The position numbers and the translations under genes were made by a program. The notes beneath the pieces are model-generated. The model did no database searches. It worked only from the letters and a program-made list of their open reading frames with translations, and had not been told where the DNA came from. Shown here piece after piece: positions 17,293-27,000 of a stretch of DNA of 58,787 nt. The stretch's first letter is position 1. Each line of letters begins with the position of its first letter. The stretch spans positions 1 through 58,787 of the forward strand of contig NZ_WWCU01000040.1 in assembly GCF_009857595.1 (NCBI RefSeq), read 5' to 3'. Origin of the DNA: Pseudoduganella aquatica. Its GTDB lineage: Bacteria > Pseudomonadota > Gammaproteobacteria > Burkholderiales > Burkholderiaceae_D.

Positions 17293-18632
17293 TGGGCTTG
17301 CGGCGCCGCCTGCAGCTCTACCTCGCCACCCTGCACCTGCTGCTGTTGGCCCTGGTGCTGCTGCACTACCGCGCGCAGCCGCTGGTCTTTATCGGCCTGG
17401 AGGCCGCGCTGCTGGCCAGCTGGGCGCTGGGTTTGCGCCTGATACGCCAGGCGCTCGAGCCGCTGGCCTACACCCAGCGCTTCCACGGCCTGCTGCAAGA
17501 CCAGGACTACGCCGCGCGCCTGCGCAGCTCCGCCAGCACGGAACAGGGCGAGCTGGGCGAACTGCTCAAGCTGTTCAACGGCATGCTGGACGCGCTCTAC
17601 CAGGAGCGCCTGCGCGTGGGCGAACAGCAAGGCTTCCTCGACCGCCTGCTGGAAGCCACGCCCAGCGCGGTGGTGGTGTACGACTTCGACGGCCGCATCA
17701 GCCTGGCCAACGCCAGCGCCAGCGCCCTGCTCGGCCTCAACGCGCCCGAAGGCAGCACGCTGCGCAGCCACAGCCTGCTGGAGCAGCTGGACGCGCTGCC
17801 GCTGGGCGAAAGCCGCTTGTTGAGCGACCAGGACGGCCGCCGCTACCGGGGCCAGCGCGGCCAGTTCTACGACCGTGGCTTCGCGCGCCACTTCCTGCTG
17901 ATAGACGAACTGACGGCCGAGCTGGCGGACTCCGAACACGCCACCTATGAAAAAATGATACGCGTGCTGGGCCACGAAGTGAACAACACCGTGGCCGCCA
18001 CCGCGTCCGTGCTGGAATCGCTGCTGTACTACCGCAGCCAGCTGGCCGAGCGCGACGCGGAGGACTTCAGCACCGCCATCGTGGCGGTCAAGAAACGCAA
18101 TGTGCGGCTGGGCGAGTTCATCGAGCGCTTTACCCGCGTGGTGAAGATGCCGGCGCCCGAGCTGCGCCCCGCTGCGATCGGCGCCATCCTGGACGACATC
18201 GTGGGCCTGTACCGCGAGCCCTGCCGCAGCCGTGGCATAACGCTGGCGTGGACGCGCCGCGACGAGGTGCCGCTGCTGCCCATGGACAGCCAGCTCATGG
18301 AGCAAGCCCTGCTCAACCTCGTCAAGAACGCCATGGAGGCGGTGGAAGCGGCCATGCAGGAACAGGGCCTGCAAAGCGGCCACGTCCACCTGTCGCTTAC
18401 GGCGGCCGGCGATGGACGCGGCGCGCGCCTGAGCATCGCCGACTCGGGCGACCGCCTGGGCGGCGTGCCGGCCAGCCAGCTGTTCACGCCCTTCTTCACC
18501 ACCAAGAAAGGCGGCCAGGGCATAGGCCTGCTGTTCGCGCGCGAAGTGCTGAACCGGCACGGCTACGCGCACAAGCTGGCCTCCACCGGCGCGGGCGAAA
18601 CCAGTTTCGATATCTGGCTTGCGCCTGCCTGA
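17289..18632 (+). CDS. Membrane histidine kinase, partner of the sigma-54 regulator
   Basis: This NtrB/NtrY-like kinase has 447 residues. Two closely spaced transmembrane helices (about 8-25 and 32-52) leave almost no periplasmic loop. A HAMP-like stretch is followed by a PAS domain (about 115-185, LLEATPSAVVVYDFDGRISL), an H-box VLGHEVNNTVA with H229, an N-box LLNLVKNAMEA, and a G-box GGQGIGLLFAREVL. With no periplasmic domain it probably senses a membrane or cytoplasmic signal, or the state of the transporter itself. The start overlaps the regulator stop, so the two form a two-component pair. Confidence 0.9.
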   Translation: MMGLRRRLQLYLATLHLLLLALVLLHYRAQPLVFIGLEAALLASWALGLRLIRQALEPLAYTQRFHGLLQDQDYAARLRSSASTEQGELGELLKLFNGMLDALYQERLRVGEQQGFLDRLLEATPSAVVVYDFDGRISLANASASALLGLNAPEGSTLRSHSLLEQLDALPLGESRLLSDQDGRRYRGQRGQFYDRGFARHFLLIDELTAELADSEHATYEKMIRVLGHEVNNTVAATASVLESLLYYRSQLAERDAEDFSTAIVAVKKRNVRLGEFIERFTRVVKMPAPELRPAAIGAILDDIVGLYREPCRSRGITLAWTRRDEVPLLPMDSQLMEQALLNLVKNAMEAVEAAMQEQGLQSGHVHLSLTAAGDGRGARLSIADSGDRLGGVPASQLFTPFFTTKKGGQGIGLLFAREVLNRHGYAHKLASTGAGETSFDIWLAPA

Positions 18633-18764
18633 AGCATTTTTCCAACAAAAAACAGATATGGAAATACGCAAATATTCCATAGGGCAACCGGCCCCTGCCG
18701 CACAAGCCTCGGGATTTCCCATTAAAATGGCCCGGCTTATTGTTTTTCCTTATAAGGCCGGCCC
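18633..18764. other. AT-rich intergenic stretch with two short inverted repeats
   Basis: This 132-base spacer is much richer in A and T than its surroundings. It holds an inverted repeat at 18658-18680 (ATGGAA...TTCCAT, eight pairs with one bulge) and a second at 18719-18730 (CCATT AA AATGG). They may be an operator for the cystine transporter or a weak terminator of the upstream operon. No clear -35/-10 pair was found. Confidence 0.3.
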
Positions 18765-20177
18765 ATGGCAATCAATGTAATCCTCAACCTGGCGGTGACG
18801 CTCGCGCTGCTCGCCTTCATGATTACCCAGCAGCGCAAGAACGCCAGCTTCACCGTGCGCGTATTCAGCGGCCTCGGCCTGGGCGTGCTGCTGGGCGCCG
18901 GCCTGCAAGCCATCTACGGCGCGGCCAGCCCGGAGCTGAAAACCACCACCGACTACCTGGACATTATCGGCACCGGCTACGTGAAGCTGCTGCAGATGAT
19001 TATCATGCCGCTGATTATGGTGTCCATCATCGGCGCCATACTCAAGCTCAGGAACGCGTCCTCGCTGGGCAAGATCAGTGCGCTGACCATAGGCACGCTG
19101 ATCGCCACCACCATCGTGGCGGCCGGCATCGGCATCCTGATGGCCAAGGTGTACGGCCTGAGCGCGGTCGGCATCACCGCCAACGCGGCCGAAGCGGCGC
19201 GCGGTGCCTATCTGCAAGGCAAGCTGGGCGATGCGCAGGCCATCAACCTGCCCGGCATGCTCATCAGCTTTATTCCCGCCAATCCCTTCCTCGACCTGAC
19301 CGGCGGGCGCAAGACCTCCACCATCGCGGTGGTGATCTTCTCCATCTTTATCGGCATCTCAGCCATCGGCATCCACGACAAGAAGCCGGAGCTGTTCGCC
19401 TCCTTCGACCACTTCATCAAGGTGGCGCACGCCATCGTCATGCGCATGGTCACGCTGGTGCTGCGCCTGACACCCTACGGCGTGTACGCGCTGATGGCGG
19501 TCCTGGTGGCCAGCTCCAGCTATGCCGACATCCTCAAGCTGATCAGCTTCGTGCTGGCCTCGTACAGTGCGCTCATCCTCATGTTCTGCGTGCACCTGGC
19601 GCTGGTGTCGGCGGCCGGCCTGCATCCGCTGCGCTATGTGCAGAAGATCTTCCCGCTGCTGGCCTTCGCCTTCACCTCGCGCAGCAGCGCCGGCGCCATT
19701 CCCATGAGCGTGCAGACGCAAACGCGCCGCCTCGGCACCTCCGAAGGCATCGCCAACTTTGCGGCCTCGTTCGGCGCCACCATAGGCCAGAACGGCTGCG
19801 CCGGCATCTACCCGGCCATGCTGGCGGTGATGATCGCCCCCACCGTGGGCGTGGACCCGTTCACGGCCGCCTTTATCGCGCCGCTGCTGGCCATTATCGC
19901 CATCGGCTCGGTGGGCGTGGCCGGCGTGGGCGGCGGCGCCACCTTCGCGGCGCTGATCGTGCTGTCCTCCATGAACCTGCCGGTGGCGCTGGCGGGCTTG
20001 CTCATTTCCATCGAACCGCTGATCGACATGGGCCGCACCGCGCTCAACGTCAGCGGCTCCGTCACGGCCGGCGCCCTCACCAGCCGCGTGCTGGGCGAAA
20101 CCGATATGGCCGTGTTCAACAGCAACGCCGAACTGGGCGAGGAAACCGACGCCGGGCAGGACAGCAAAGCCGCCTAA
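18765..20177 (+). CDS. tcyP: L-cystine symporter, TcyP-like (dicarboxylate/amino acid:cation symporter family)
   Basis: This 470-residue membrane protein of the DAACS family resembles E. coli TcyP (YdjN) along its whole length. Features shared from memory are YxxGxxSxxLK before the first conserved block, GTGYVKLLQMIIMPLIMVSI, the hairpin motif SSAGAIPMSVQTQTRRLG, and NGCAGIYPAMLAVMIAP near the substrate site. Eight or so transmembrane segments and two re-entrant hairpins are evident. It should import cystine with Na+ or H+. It stands alone, with 132 bases before it and 68 after. The exact substrate is a family inference; a general dicarboxylate carrier is less likely because of the TcyP-like N-terminal half. 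Confidence 0.82.
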   Translation: MAINVILNLAVTLALLAFMITQQRKNASFTVRVFSGLGLGVLLGAGLQAIYGAASPELKTTTDYLDIIGTGYVKLLQMIIMPLIMVSIIGAILKLRNASSLGKISALTIGTLIATTIVAAGIGILMAKVYGLSAVGITANAAEAARGAYLQGKLGDAQAINLPGMLISFIPANPFLDLTGGRKTSTIAVVIFSIFIGISAIGIHDKKPELFASFDHFIKVAHAIVMRMVTLVLRLTPYGVYALMAVLVASSSYADILKLISFVLASYSALILMFCVHLALVSAAGLHPLRYVQKIFPLLAFAFTSRSSAGAIPMSVQTQTRRLGTSEGIANFAASFGATIGQNGCAGIYPAMLAVMIAPTVGVDPFTAAFIAPLLAIIAIGSVGVAGVGGGATFAALIVLSSMNLPVALAGLLISIEPLIDMGRTALNVSGSVTAGALTSRVLGETDMAVFNSNAELGEETDAGQDSKAA

Positions 20178-20245
20178 GCACGCTTGCGCCGCGCTTTTAT
20201 AAATTCGTCTAGCATGGGCTGCACGACTTTACGGGAGCGGCCGGC

Positions 20246-21007
20246 ATGGAACAAAAGTGGCCCCAGCAGATCTGGCTGGTGCGGCATGGACAGAGCGCAG
20301 GCAATGTGGCGCGCGAAGCCGCCGAAGCGGCCTCGCAGTTCCTGATCGACATAGCCCACCGGGATGTCGACGTGCCGCTGTCCGAACTGGGCCAGCGCCA
20401 GTCGCGCGCACTGGCGGCCTGGTTCGGCGCCCTGCCCGCCGATCAGCAGCCCGAGGTGGTGCTGCACTCCCCCTATGTGCGCGCCAGCGGCACCGCCGCC
20501 GCCGTGATTGAACAGCTGGGCCGCGCGCGCCTGACCGTGATCGCCGACGAGCGCCTGCGCGAAAAAGAGTTCGGCATACTGGACCGGCTCACGCCGCTGG
20601 GCATTGCCGACAAATTCCCAGAACTGGCCGAGCAACGCCGGCACGTGGGCAAATTCTATTTCCGTCCGCCGGGCGGCGAAAGCTGGTGCGACGTCATCCT
20701 GCGCCTGCGCAGCGTGCTCGACACCATCACGCGCGAGTACCGGGGCGAACGCGTGCTCATCGTCGGCCACCAGGTCATTGTGAACTGCTTCCGCTACCTG
20801 CTGGAACGCATGGACGAGGCCGAGATCCTGGCGGTGGACCGCGATGCGGACGTGCCCAACTGCGGCGTGACCTCCTATCTGTTCGACCCGGCGGCGGGCA
20901 AGCACGGCAAGCTGGTGCTGCAGGCGGCCAACTTCGTGGCGCCGCTGGAAGACAGCGGCACGCCGGTGACGGCCAAGCCGGACATGCCGGCCGCGCCCAA
21001 GTCCTGA
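20246..21007 (+). CDS. Histidine phosphatase family protein (phosphoglycerate mutase-like)
   Basis: This 253-residue protein has the catalytic RHG motif at the N-terminus (IWLVRHGQSAGN). The second histidine lies in the region YRGERVLIVGHQVIVNCF. A proton-donor Glu is likely in REKEFGILDR. The family includes phosphoglycerate mutases, cobalamin and sugar phosphatases, and Ser/Thr phosphatases, and the sequence does not say which. GGGAG is the ribosome binding site. It is followed after 28 bases by an NAD(P)H-hydrate repair enzyme, probably co-transcribed. Confidence 0.88.
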   Translation: MEQKWPQQIWLVRHGQSAGNVAREAAEAASQFLIDIAHRDVDVPLSELGQRQSRALAAWFGALPADQQPEVVLHSPYVRASGTAAAVIEQLGRARLTVIADERLREKEFGILDRLTPLGIADKFPELAEQRRHVGKFYFRPPGGESWCDVILRLRSVLDTITREYRGERVLIVGHQVIVNCFRYLLERMDEAEILAVDRDADVPNCGVTSYLFDPAAGKHGKLVLQAANFVAPLEDSGTPVTAKPDMPAAPKS

Positions 21008-21035
21008 GCGCCAGCGCGCCACACCGGGAGCCATC

Positions 21036-21968
21036 ATGCCCAGCAGCCACCGCGACGCCATCGACATCAGCCTGCGCACGCTGCGCGAATGGCCGCTGCC
21101 CATGCCCACTTTCGACAGCGACAAGGAAGTACGCGGCCACGTGCTGATCGTGGCCGGATCGCGCGAGATGCCGGGCGCGGCCCTGCTGGCAGCAACGGCG
21201 GCGCTGCGCGCGGGCGCGGGCAAGCTCACGCTGGCCACCGCCGCCGGCACCGCAACCCACGTGGCCGCAGCCCTGCCCGAGGCGCGCGTGATCGCGCTGG
21301 CGGAAACGGCCGGCGGCGGCTTCTCCATCGAAGCGGCGCGCAAGCTGGGGGAACTGGCGCACCGGGCGGACGCGGTGCTGATCGGTCCCGGCATGCAGGA
21401 CGAGGCGGCCAGCGCCGAGCTGGTGCGGGCGCTGCTGCCGCGCTGCGCGGGCCGCAAGGTGATACTCGATGCCGGCGCCATGGAACTGCTGCGCCCGCCC
21501 GCCGAACCGCACTTGCTGGCCGAGCCGGTGGACAGCGAACACTTCCGTTTCAGCGAGCCGGTGCTGCTGACGCCGCACGCGGGGGAGCTGGCCCATCTGT
21601 GCGGCCTGTCGCGGCAAGCGGTGCAGGCCGAGCCGCACAGCGTGGCGCAGCGCTGCGCGGCGCGCTGGAACGCGGTAGTGGCGCTGAAGGGGCCGCTGAC
21701 GGTGATCGCCGCGCCGGACGGGCAGCTGTGGGAACACATGGGCGGCAATATCGGCCTGGCCATTTCCGGCTCGGGCGACGCGCTGGCCGGCATCATCGCC
21801 GGGCTGGCGGCGCGCGGCTGCGTGCTGGAGCAGGCGGCGGCCTGGGGCGTGGCGCTGCACGCGGCGGCCGGCGAGCAACTGGCGCTGCGCTACGGCATTC
21901 TGGGCTATCTGGCGCGGGAAATCTCGGCGGAAGTGCCGGCGCTGCTGCGCACGCTGGCGCCGGCGTAA
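21036..21968 (+). CDS. ADP-dependent NAD(P)H-hydrate dehydratase
   Basis: This 310-residue enzyme belongs to the ribokinase-like YjeF C-terminal / CARKD family. It reconverts damaged NAD(P)H hydrates to NAD(P)H using ADP. Key motifs are VLIVAGSREMPGAALLAATA near the N-terminus, LTPHAGELAHLCG, and ISGSGDALAGIIAGLAARG, which replaces the usual GTGD nucleotide-site motif with GSGD. It is the single-domain form, without the NnrE epimerase fused. A good ribosome binding site (GGGAG) lies upstream. A metabolite-repair role beside a small-molecule phosphatase is sensible. Confidence 0.87.
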   Translation: MPSSHRDAIDISLRTLREWPLPMPTFDSDKEVRGHVLIVAGSREMPGAALLAATAALRAGAGKLTLATAAGTATHVAAALPEARVIALAETAGGGFSIEAARKLGELAHRADAVLIGPGMQDEAASAELVRALLPRCAGRKVILDAGAMELLRPPAEPHLLAEPVDSEHFRFSEPVLLTPHAGELAHLCGLSRQAVQAEPHSVAQRCAARWNAVVALKGPLTVIAAPDGQLWEHMGGNIGLAISGSGDALAGIIAGLAARGCVLEQAAAWGVALHAAAGEQLALRYGILGYLAREISAEVPALLRTLAPA

Positions 21969-22067
21969 AACAAGCGGGAACCTTTGTGCCGCATACGCAT
22001 CAAAGCAATGGGACTTACTCTGGCGAGCATTCGTAGAAACACTTTACTCACCGTGAAAGGAAACACC

Positions 22068-22385
22068 ATGAAAGCTTCAAGCACCGCGCTGCTGCTGAGC
22101 GCGATCCTCGCCGCCGGCACGCTGGCTGGCTGCAAAAACCGCACCACAGACACCGGCACGAGCACAGGCACCACGGACAGCGCCACGACGCCGGCCACGA
22201 CGCCGCCGCCGGCAGCACCTGCGACCACGCCTGCACCTGACACCACCATGCCTGCGCCCACCACGCCAACCGACCCGAACGCCACGCCGCCCGCCACCAC
22301 CCAGCCGCCCAGCAGCGGCACGTCGGGGACGACGGGCGCCACGGGCAGCGGCAGCAAGGAAACGCCGCCGGCGAAACAGCAATAA
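22068..22385 (+). CDS. Small Thr/Pro-rich lipoprotein, function unknown
   Basis: The 105-residue product starts MKASSTALLLSAILAAG and has a lipobox TLAGC, so it should be lipidated at C22. The rest is low-complexity sequence made mostly of Thr, Pro, Ala and Ser, with no recognisable domain and likely disordered. I start at 22068 because AAAGGA lies seven bases upstream; the frame reaches back to 21984 without a better start. The 3' end is followed within 25 bases by a palindromic repeat (22410-22500). Function cannot be inferred. Confidence 0.6.
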   Translation: MKASSTALLLSAILAAGTLAGCKNRTTDTGTSTGTTDSATTPATTPPPAAPATTPAPDTTMPAPTTPTDPNATPPATTQPPSSGTSGTTGATGSGSKETPPAKQQ

Positions 22386-22409
22386 AGGGGAGCTTGCGCG
22401 GCTGCACAT

Positions 22410-22500
22410 GGCGGGTTACGCGGCTGCGCCGCTAACCCGCCCTACGATATCGATACAAGTGTAGGGCGGGTTAGCGGGGCGCAGCCCCGCGTAACCCGCC
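22410..22500. repeat. REP-like inverted pair, copy 1, between convergent genes
   Basis: Two imperfect palindromes face each other. The left arm (22410-22445) starts GGCGGGTTACGCGG and ends CTAACCCGCCCTAC. The right arm (22461-22500) starts GTAGGGCGGGTTAGCGG and ends CCGCGTAACCCGCC. Each arm is itself a hairpin and the two arms are complementary, so this is a BIME-like pair. A second copy is at 30618-30709. Both lie between the 3' ends of convergent genes, where they could also serve as two-way terminators. Confidence 0.85.
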
Positions 22501-22516
22501 GTGCAGGCGGACCAGC

Positions 22517-23929
22517 TTAGAACTGGTAGTTGTACGCCACGCCCAGCAATTGCAAATGGGTCTGGTACGTGCCGCGCGTGGTTTCACCGTTGCCGGTGCA
22601 GCCGGCGGTCAGCGGCGAGCAGTTGTTGCGGTAGTTGGTGTTGGCGTCCTTGAAGTCCAGGAAGCTGTACGCCAGGTCGATCGACGAACGCGGCGACAGC
22701 TTGTAGTTGGCGCCAACCGAGAACTGCTTGCGGTCGCTGTCCGGCAGCGCCGGGTGGCGCAGTTCGTCGCTGTTCACCGGGGTCTGGTCGTAGGCCACGC
22801 CGCCGCGCAGGGTCAGCTTGTCGTCGTACTTGTAGTTGGCGCCCAGCGATACGCGCACGCTGTTCTTCCACTGCTGGCGTATCACTTCGTCGCCCTCGTC
22901 CGTGCCCGGGAACTGGATGTGCAGGTCGCCCATGCGGTCATGGCGGGTCCAGGTGACGTCGCCCATGGCGGCCCAGCGCGCGTTGATCTGGTGGAAGCCG
23001 TTCACCGACAGCGTTTCCGGCGTGCGCAGCGCCACCAGGGCGGCCGAGTTCACCTTGCGCGAGCTGGCGGCCAGCACCTTGTTCACTACCGCGTCCGTGG
23101 TAACGTTGGAGAAGTCCCACACGGTCGAGCCTTTCAGCTTGTGCGAGATCGACGAACGGTAGGCGATGCCGAAGCGGGTGTCCTTGTCCAGCTGGAACAT
23201 ATAGCCCAGGTTGAAGCCAAAGCCCCAGTCCTTGCCGTCGTTCTCGCCACGGCCGTCCTTGACCGCAGCCAGCGCGGCAGGGTTGCCGCCCAGCGCCATG
23301 ATCTGCTTGACCAGTGCGGCGCTGTTCGGGGTGCCCGCCAGCGCGGCCACGGTGCCCGGCACGTCCACGGCCTGGCCCAGCTCGGCCTTCATGTACTCTG
23401 CCGTCAGGCCGAAACCGAAGGAGTGCTGCTCATTCAGCTTGAACGAGGCCGACGGGTTGAGCGCGATGGCTTCCAGCTTGATATTGGTCAGCGCGTAGCG
23501 GCCGGTCCAGTTGTCGCCGTAGTTCAGCTTGGTGCCGTATGGCACGAACATGCCCAGGCCGGCGCTCCACTGGCTGTTGATCTGCTTGGTGTAGTACAGC
23601 GACGGGGCGACGACCACGTCCGGCGCGTAGCCGTCGGTGGCGGTGCCGCCGCTGCTGGTGCCGGTGAAGCGCTTGGAACCGGTGTCGCTGTAGGTCGAAT
23701 GCGGCACCACGGCGGTGGCGCCGGCGCTGAAGTTCTGGCCTTGCAGGCGGCTCATGCCGGCCGGGTTGTAGTACAGCGCGCTCGCGTCGTCGGCTTCGGC
23801 GGCGTTGGCGTCGGCCGTGCCTTGCGCGGCCACGCTCTGGGAACCAAAGCGGTAGCCGGATGCCATGGCGGAGGTGGACAGGGCGGCCAGGGCGGCGGCC
23901 ACGATCAGGGTCAGGTGTTTAGATTTCAA
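22517..23929 (-). CDS. OmpP1/FadL-family outer membrane transporter
   Basis: This 470-residue protein has a signal peptide (LTLIVAAALAALSTSAMASG) and the FadL-type mature N-terminus GYRFGSQSVAAQGTADANAA. ALYYNPAGMSRL follows, the hatch-domain signature of this family. The remainder alternates aromatic beta strands and ends YQF, typical of outer-membrane barrels. It should admit long-chain fatty acids or other hydrophobic compounds. The only start that keeps the signal peptide is a TTG (complement at 23927-23929), with a weak AGAGA upstream. It is convergent with the lipoprotein gene and separated from the RND operon by a terminator. Confidence 0.92.
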   Translation of the reverse strand: MKSKHLTLIVAAALAALSTSAMASGYRFGSQSVAAQGTADANAAEADDASALYYNPAGMSRLQGQNFSAGATAVVPHSTYSDTGSKRFTGTSSGGTATDGYAPDVVVAPSLYYTKQINSQWSAGLGMFVPYGTKLNYGDNWTGRYALTNIKLEAIALNPSASFKLNEQHSFGFGLTAEYMKAELGQAVDVPGTVAALAGTPNSAALVKQIMALGGNPAALAAVKDGRGENDGKDWGFGFNLGYMFQLDKDTRFGIAYRSSISHKLKGSTVWDFSNVTTDAVVNKVLAASSRKVNSAALVALRTPETLSVNGFHQINARWAAMGDVTWTRHDRMGDLHIQFPGTDEGDEVIRQQWKNSVRVSLGANYKYDDKLTLRGGVAYDQTPVNSDELRHPALPDSDRKQFSVGANYKLSPRSSIDLAYSFLDFKDANTNYRNNCSPLTAGCTGNGETTRGTYQTHLQLLGVAYNYQF

Positions 23930-24047
23930 TGTGAGTCTCTGCTTTTTGCTATGTAGTTGCTGGTCATATCCCGGCAGCGGCCAGCCGGCGCCGGGCGGGG
24001 GCTTAGCATACTACATTTGTGAAGCAACAATAAGGCGCGCCAATAGA

Positions 24048-24072
24048 AAAGGGACCCGCTCGGGGTCCCTTT
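24048..24072 (-). terminator. Rho-independent terminator of the RND operon
   Basis: GGGACCC (24051-24057) and GGGTCCC (24063-24069) form a perfect seven-pair stem, extended by A-T pairs, with a five-base loop. Read on the minus strand it is followed by TTTTCTATT. It ends transcription of the RND genes before the FadL gene. Confidence 0.8.
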
Positions 24073-24089
24073 CCGGAGAAGCTAAGGCC

Positions 24090-27000
24090 TTATGCGGCTG
24101 GCTTCAGGCTGGGGCCGCCACGGCCCGTCAGCTTGAGCACCACCCATTTCAGCACGCGGTAGACCAGGCGGATGAAGGTCAGGGTCAGCAGCGCTTCCAC
24201 GAAGGTCACCAGGAAGGCCACCAGCGTAGGCCAGCGCAGTGCGCGGCGGCCGTACTTGGCCACGGCGCGGTCGCGCGCGATCTCGATGCTGTCGTAGAAG
24301 GTTGGCACCACCAGCAGCGTCAGGATGGTCGAGGTGATGGTGCCGCCAATAATGGCGACCGCCAGCGGACGGTAGAACTCGCCGCCCTCGCCCAGGCCCA
24401 GCGCGACCGGGAACATGCCCGCGATCAGCGCGAAGGTGGTCATCAGGATGGGGCGCAGACGCATGCGGCCGGCGTGCATCAGCGCGTCTTCGCGGCCGTA
24501 GCCCTCTTCCTCGCGCTTGCGGGCCGCATCCAGCAGCAGGATGGCGTTCTTGGCCACCAGGCCCATCAGCATGATGATGCCGATAAAGCTCATCAGGTTC
24601 AGCGTGCCCTTGGTGAGCAGCAGCGCCAGCACCACGCCGATCAGCGACAGCGGCAGCGACAGCATCACGGCGATAGGCGCGGTGAAGGAGCCGAACTGCA
24701 TCACCAGGATCAGATACATCAGGCCGATACCCGCCACCAGCGCGATGGTCATTTCCGTGAACAGCTCTTTCTGGTCCTTGCCGGCGCCGCCCAGCGACAG
24801 GCCGTAGCCTGGCGGGAAGTCGATTTCCTTGGCCAGCTTCATGGCGTCGGTGGTCACTTCGCCCACCGAGCGGCCCTGCGCATTGGCCGACACCGAAATC
24901 AGGCGCTTGCCGTCCTTGTGAGTGATGGTGGCCGGGCCCTTGCCCATGGTGACGCGGGCGATCTGGTCCAGCGGCACCATCTGGGCCGTGCCGGTGACGG
25001 CGATCGGCAGGCGTTCGATGTTCTCGGAGCCGGTGCGGTCTTCAGGATGCAGGCGCACCGCCACGTCGCGCGACTCGCCGGTCGGGTCGACCCAGTCGCC
25101 CACTTCGATGCCGGCGAACGCCACCCGCAGCGCTTGCGCCGCGTCGCCCGCCGAAATGCCCATGGAGTTGGCTAGGCCGCGGTCCAGTTCAATCTGCAGC
25201 TCGTCCTTCGGATCCTGCTCGGACAGGCCCACGTCCACCGCGCCAGGCACCTGGCGCAGCTTGTCCATATAGGCGCTGGTGATGGCCATCAGCTTGCGGG
25301 TGTCCGCGCCGGTGAATTCCACCTGGATGGGCTTGCGGTTGCCGTTGCTCAAATCGTCCAGCACCACGAACTCGGCGCCCACCAGGCCGCTCAGCTTGGT
25401 GCGCAGCTCGGCTGCCGCCTCGGCGGCGGAACGCTTGCGCTCCTTTTTCTTGCCCAGGTCCACATACACGCGGCCGCCGCTCAGGTTGATATAGGCATTG
25501 GTCTTCGGATTCTCAGGCAGGCTGCGCGCGATTTCCGCCGCTTTTTCCAATTTCAGGCGCGAGTAGTCCAGGCTGCTCGAAGACGGCGTGCGCACGTCGA
25601 TCATGATGGTGCCGTAGTCCGACTGCGGCAGGAAGCTCGAGCCGCCGAACTTGGCGTGCAGCACGATGGCGCCGACAAAGGTCAGCAGCGCGATCGCGGT
25701 CATCCAGCGGCGGTGGTGCAGCGCCCAGCCGATCACTTTGCCGTAACGGTCGGCCTGGTGGTCGAACCAGTCGTTGAAGCGGGCCAGCACCTTGCTCAGG
25801 CCCTTCTTCGGCGCGGTGTGGTGGTCGGGCGGGTCGCCCCAGAAGGCCGACAGCATGGGGTCCAGCGTGAAGGAGATGAACAGCGACACCATCACCGAGC
25901 AGGTCACGGTCAGCGCGAACGGACGGAACCATTCGCCCGACACGCCCGGCATCACCGCCACCGGAATGAACACGGCCATGATGGAGAAGGTGGTGGCCGC
26001 CACGGCCAGGCCGATCTCGGCCGTGCCTTCCAGCGCGGCCTTGCGGCGGTCGGAGCCCATCTGCATGTGGCGCACGATGTTTTCCCGCACCACGATGGCG
26101 TCGTCGATCAGCACGCCGATCGCCAGCGACAGGCCGAGCAGCGTCATGAAGTTCAGCGTGAAGCCGCACAGCCAGACCGCGATAAAGGCCGCGATCACGG
26201 AGGTGGGCAGCGACAGCGCGGTGATCAGCGTCGAGCGCCAGGAGTTCAGGAAGGCGTAGACCACGAAAATGGTCAGCACGGCGCCGAACACCAGCGATTC
26301 GATCACGTTGTTCAGATTGCTTTCGGACTCTTCGCCACCGTCCTGCGTGACTTCGATTTCCGTGCCCTGCGGCAGTTCCTTGTTGACGGTCTTGACCATC
26401 TCGCGGATCGCGTTGGCCACCTTGACGGTGGACGCGTCGCGCGAGCGGGTGACCGAGATGCCCACATTGGGCTTGCCGGAACGCTGGCTGACGTTGTTGA
26501 TTTCCGCGAAGCCGTCTTCAATGGTAGCGAGCTGGCCCAGGCGGATGATCTCGTCGCCGCGGCGCTTGACCACCACGGCCTGGAAGTCTTCCGGACGCTC
26601 GATGCGGCCGACCAGGCGGATGCTCTTCTCGTCCAGCGAGCCGCGCACCTTGCCCACCGGCGCATTGGTGTTCTGCATGCGCAGCGCATTGGTGACGTCG
26701 CCCACCGACACATTGTATTCACGCAGCTTCTCGGCGCGCAGCAGCACGCTCAGCTCGCGCCGCAGCGAACCGTTGACAGTCACGGTGGACACGCCGTCGA
26801 TGGCGCGGAAGCGGTCCGCCAGCTGGTCTTCGGCCAGGCGCGAAATCACGGCATGGCTTTGGGTCTTGGACGACACCGACATCTGCATGATGGGCTCGGC
26901 CGACAGGTCCAGCCGCTGCACCACCGGCTCGCGCATCTCGGTCGGCAGCTTGTAGCGCACCGAGGCGATGGAGTTGCGGATCTCGTCGGTCGCTTCGATC

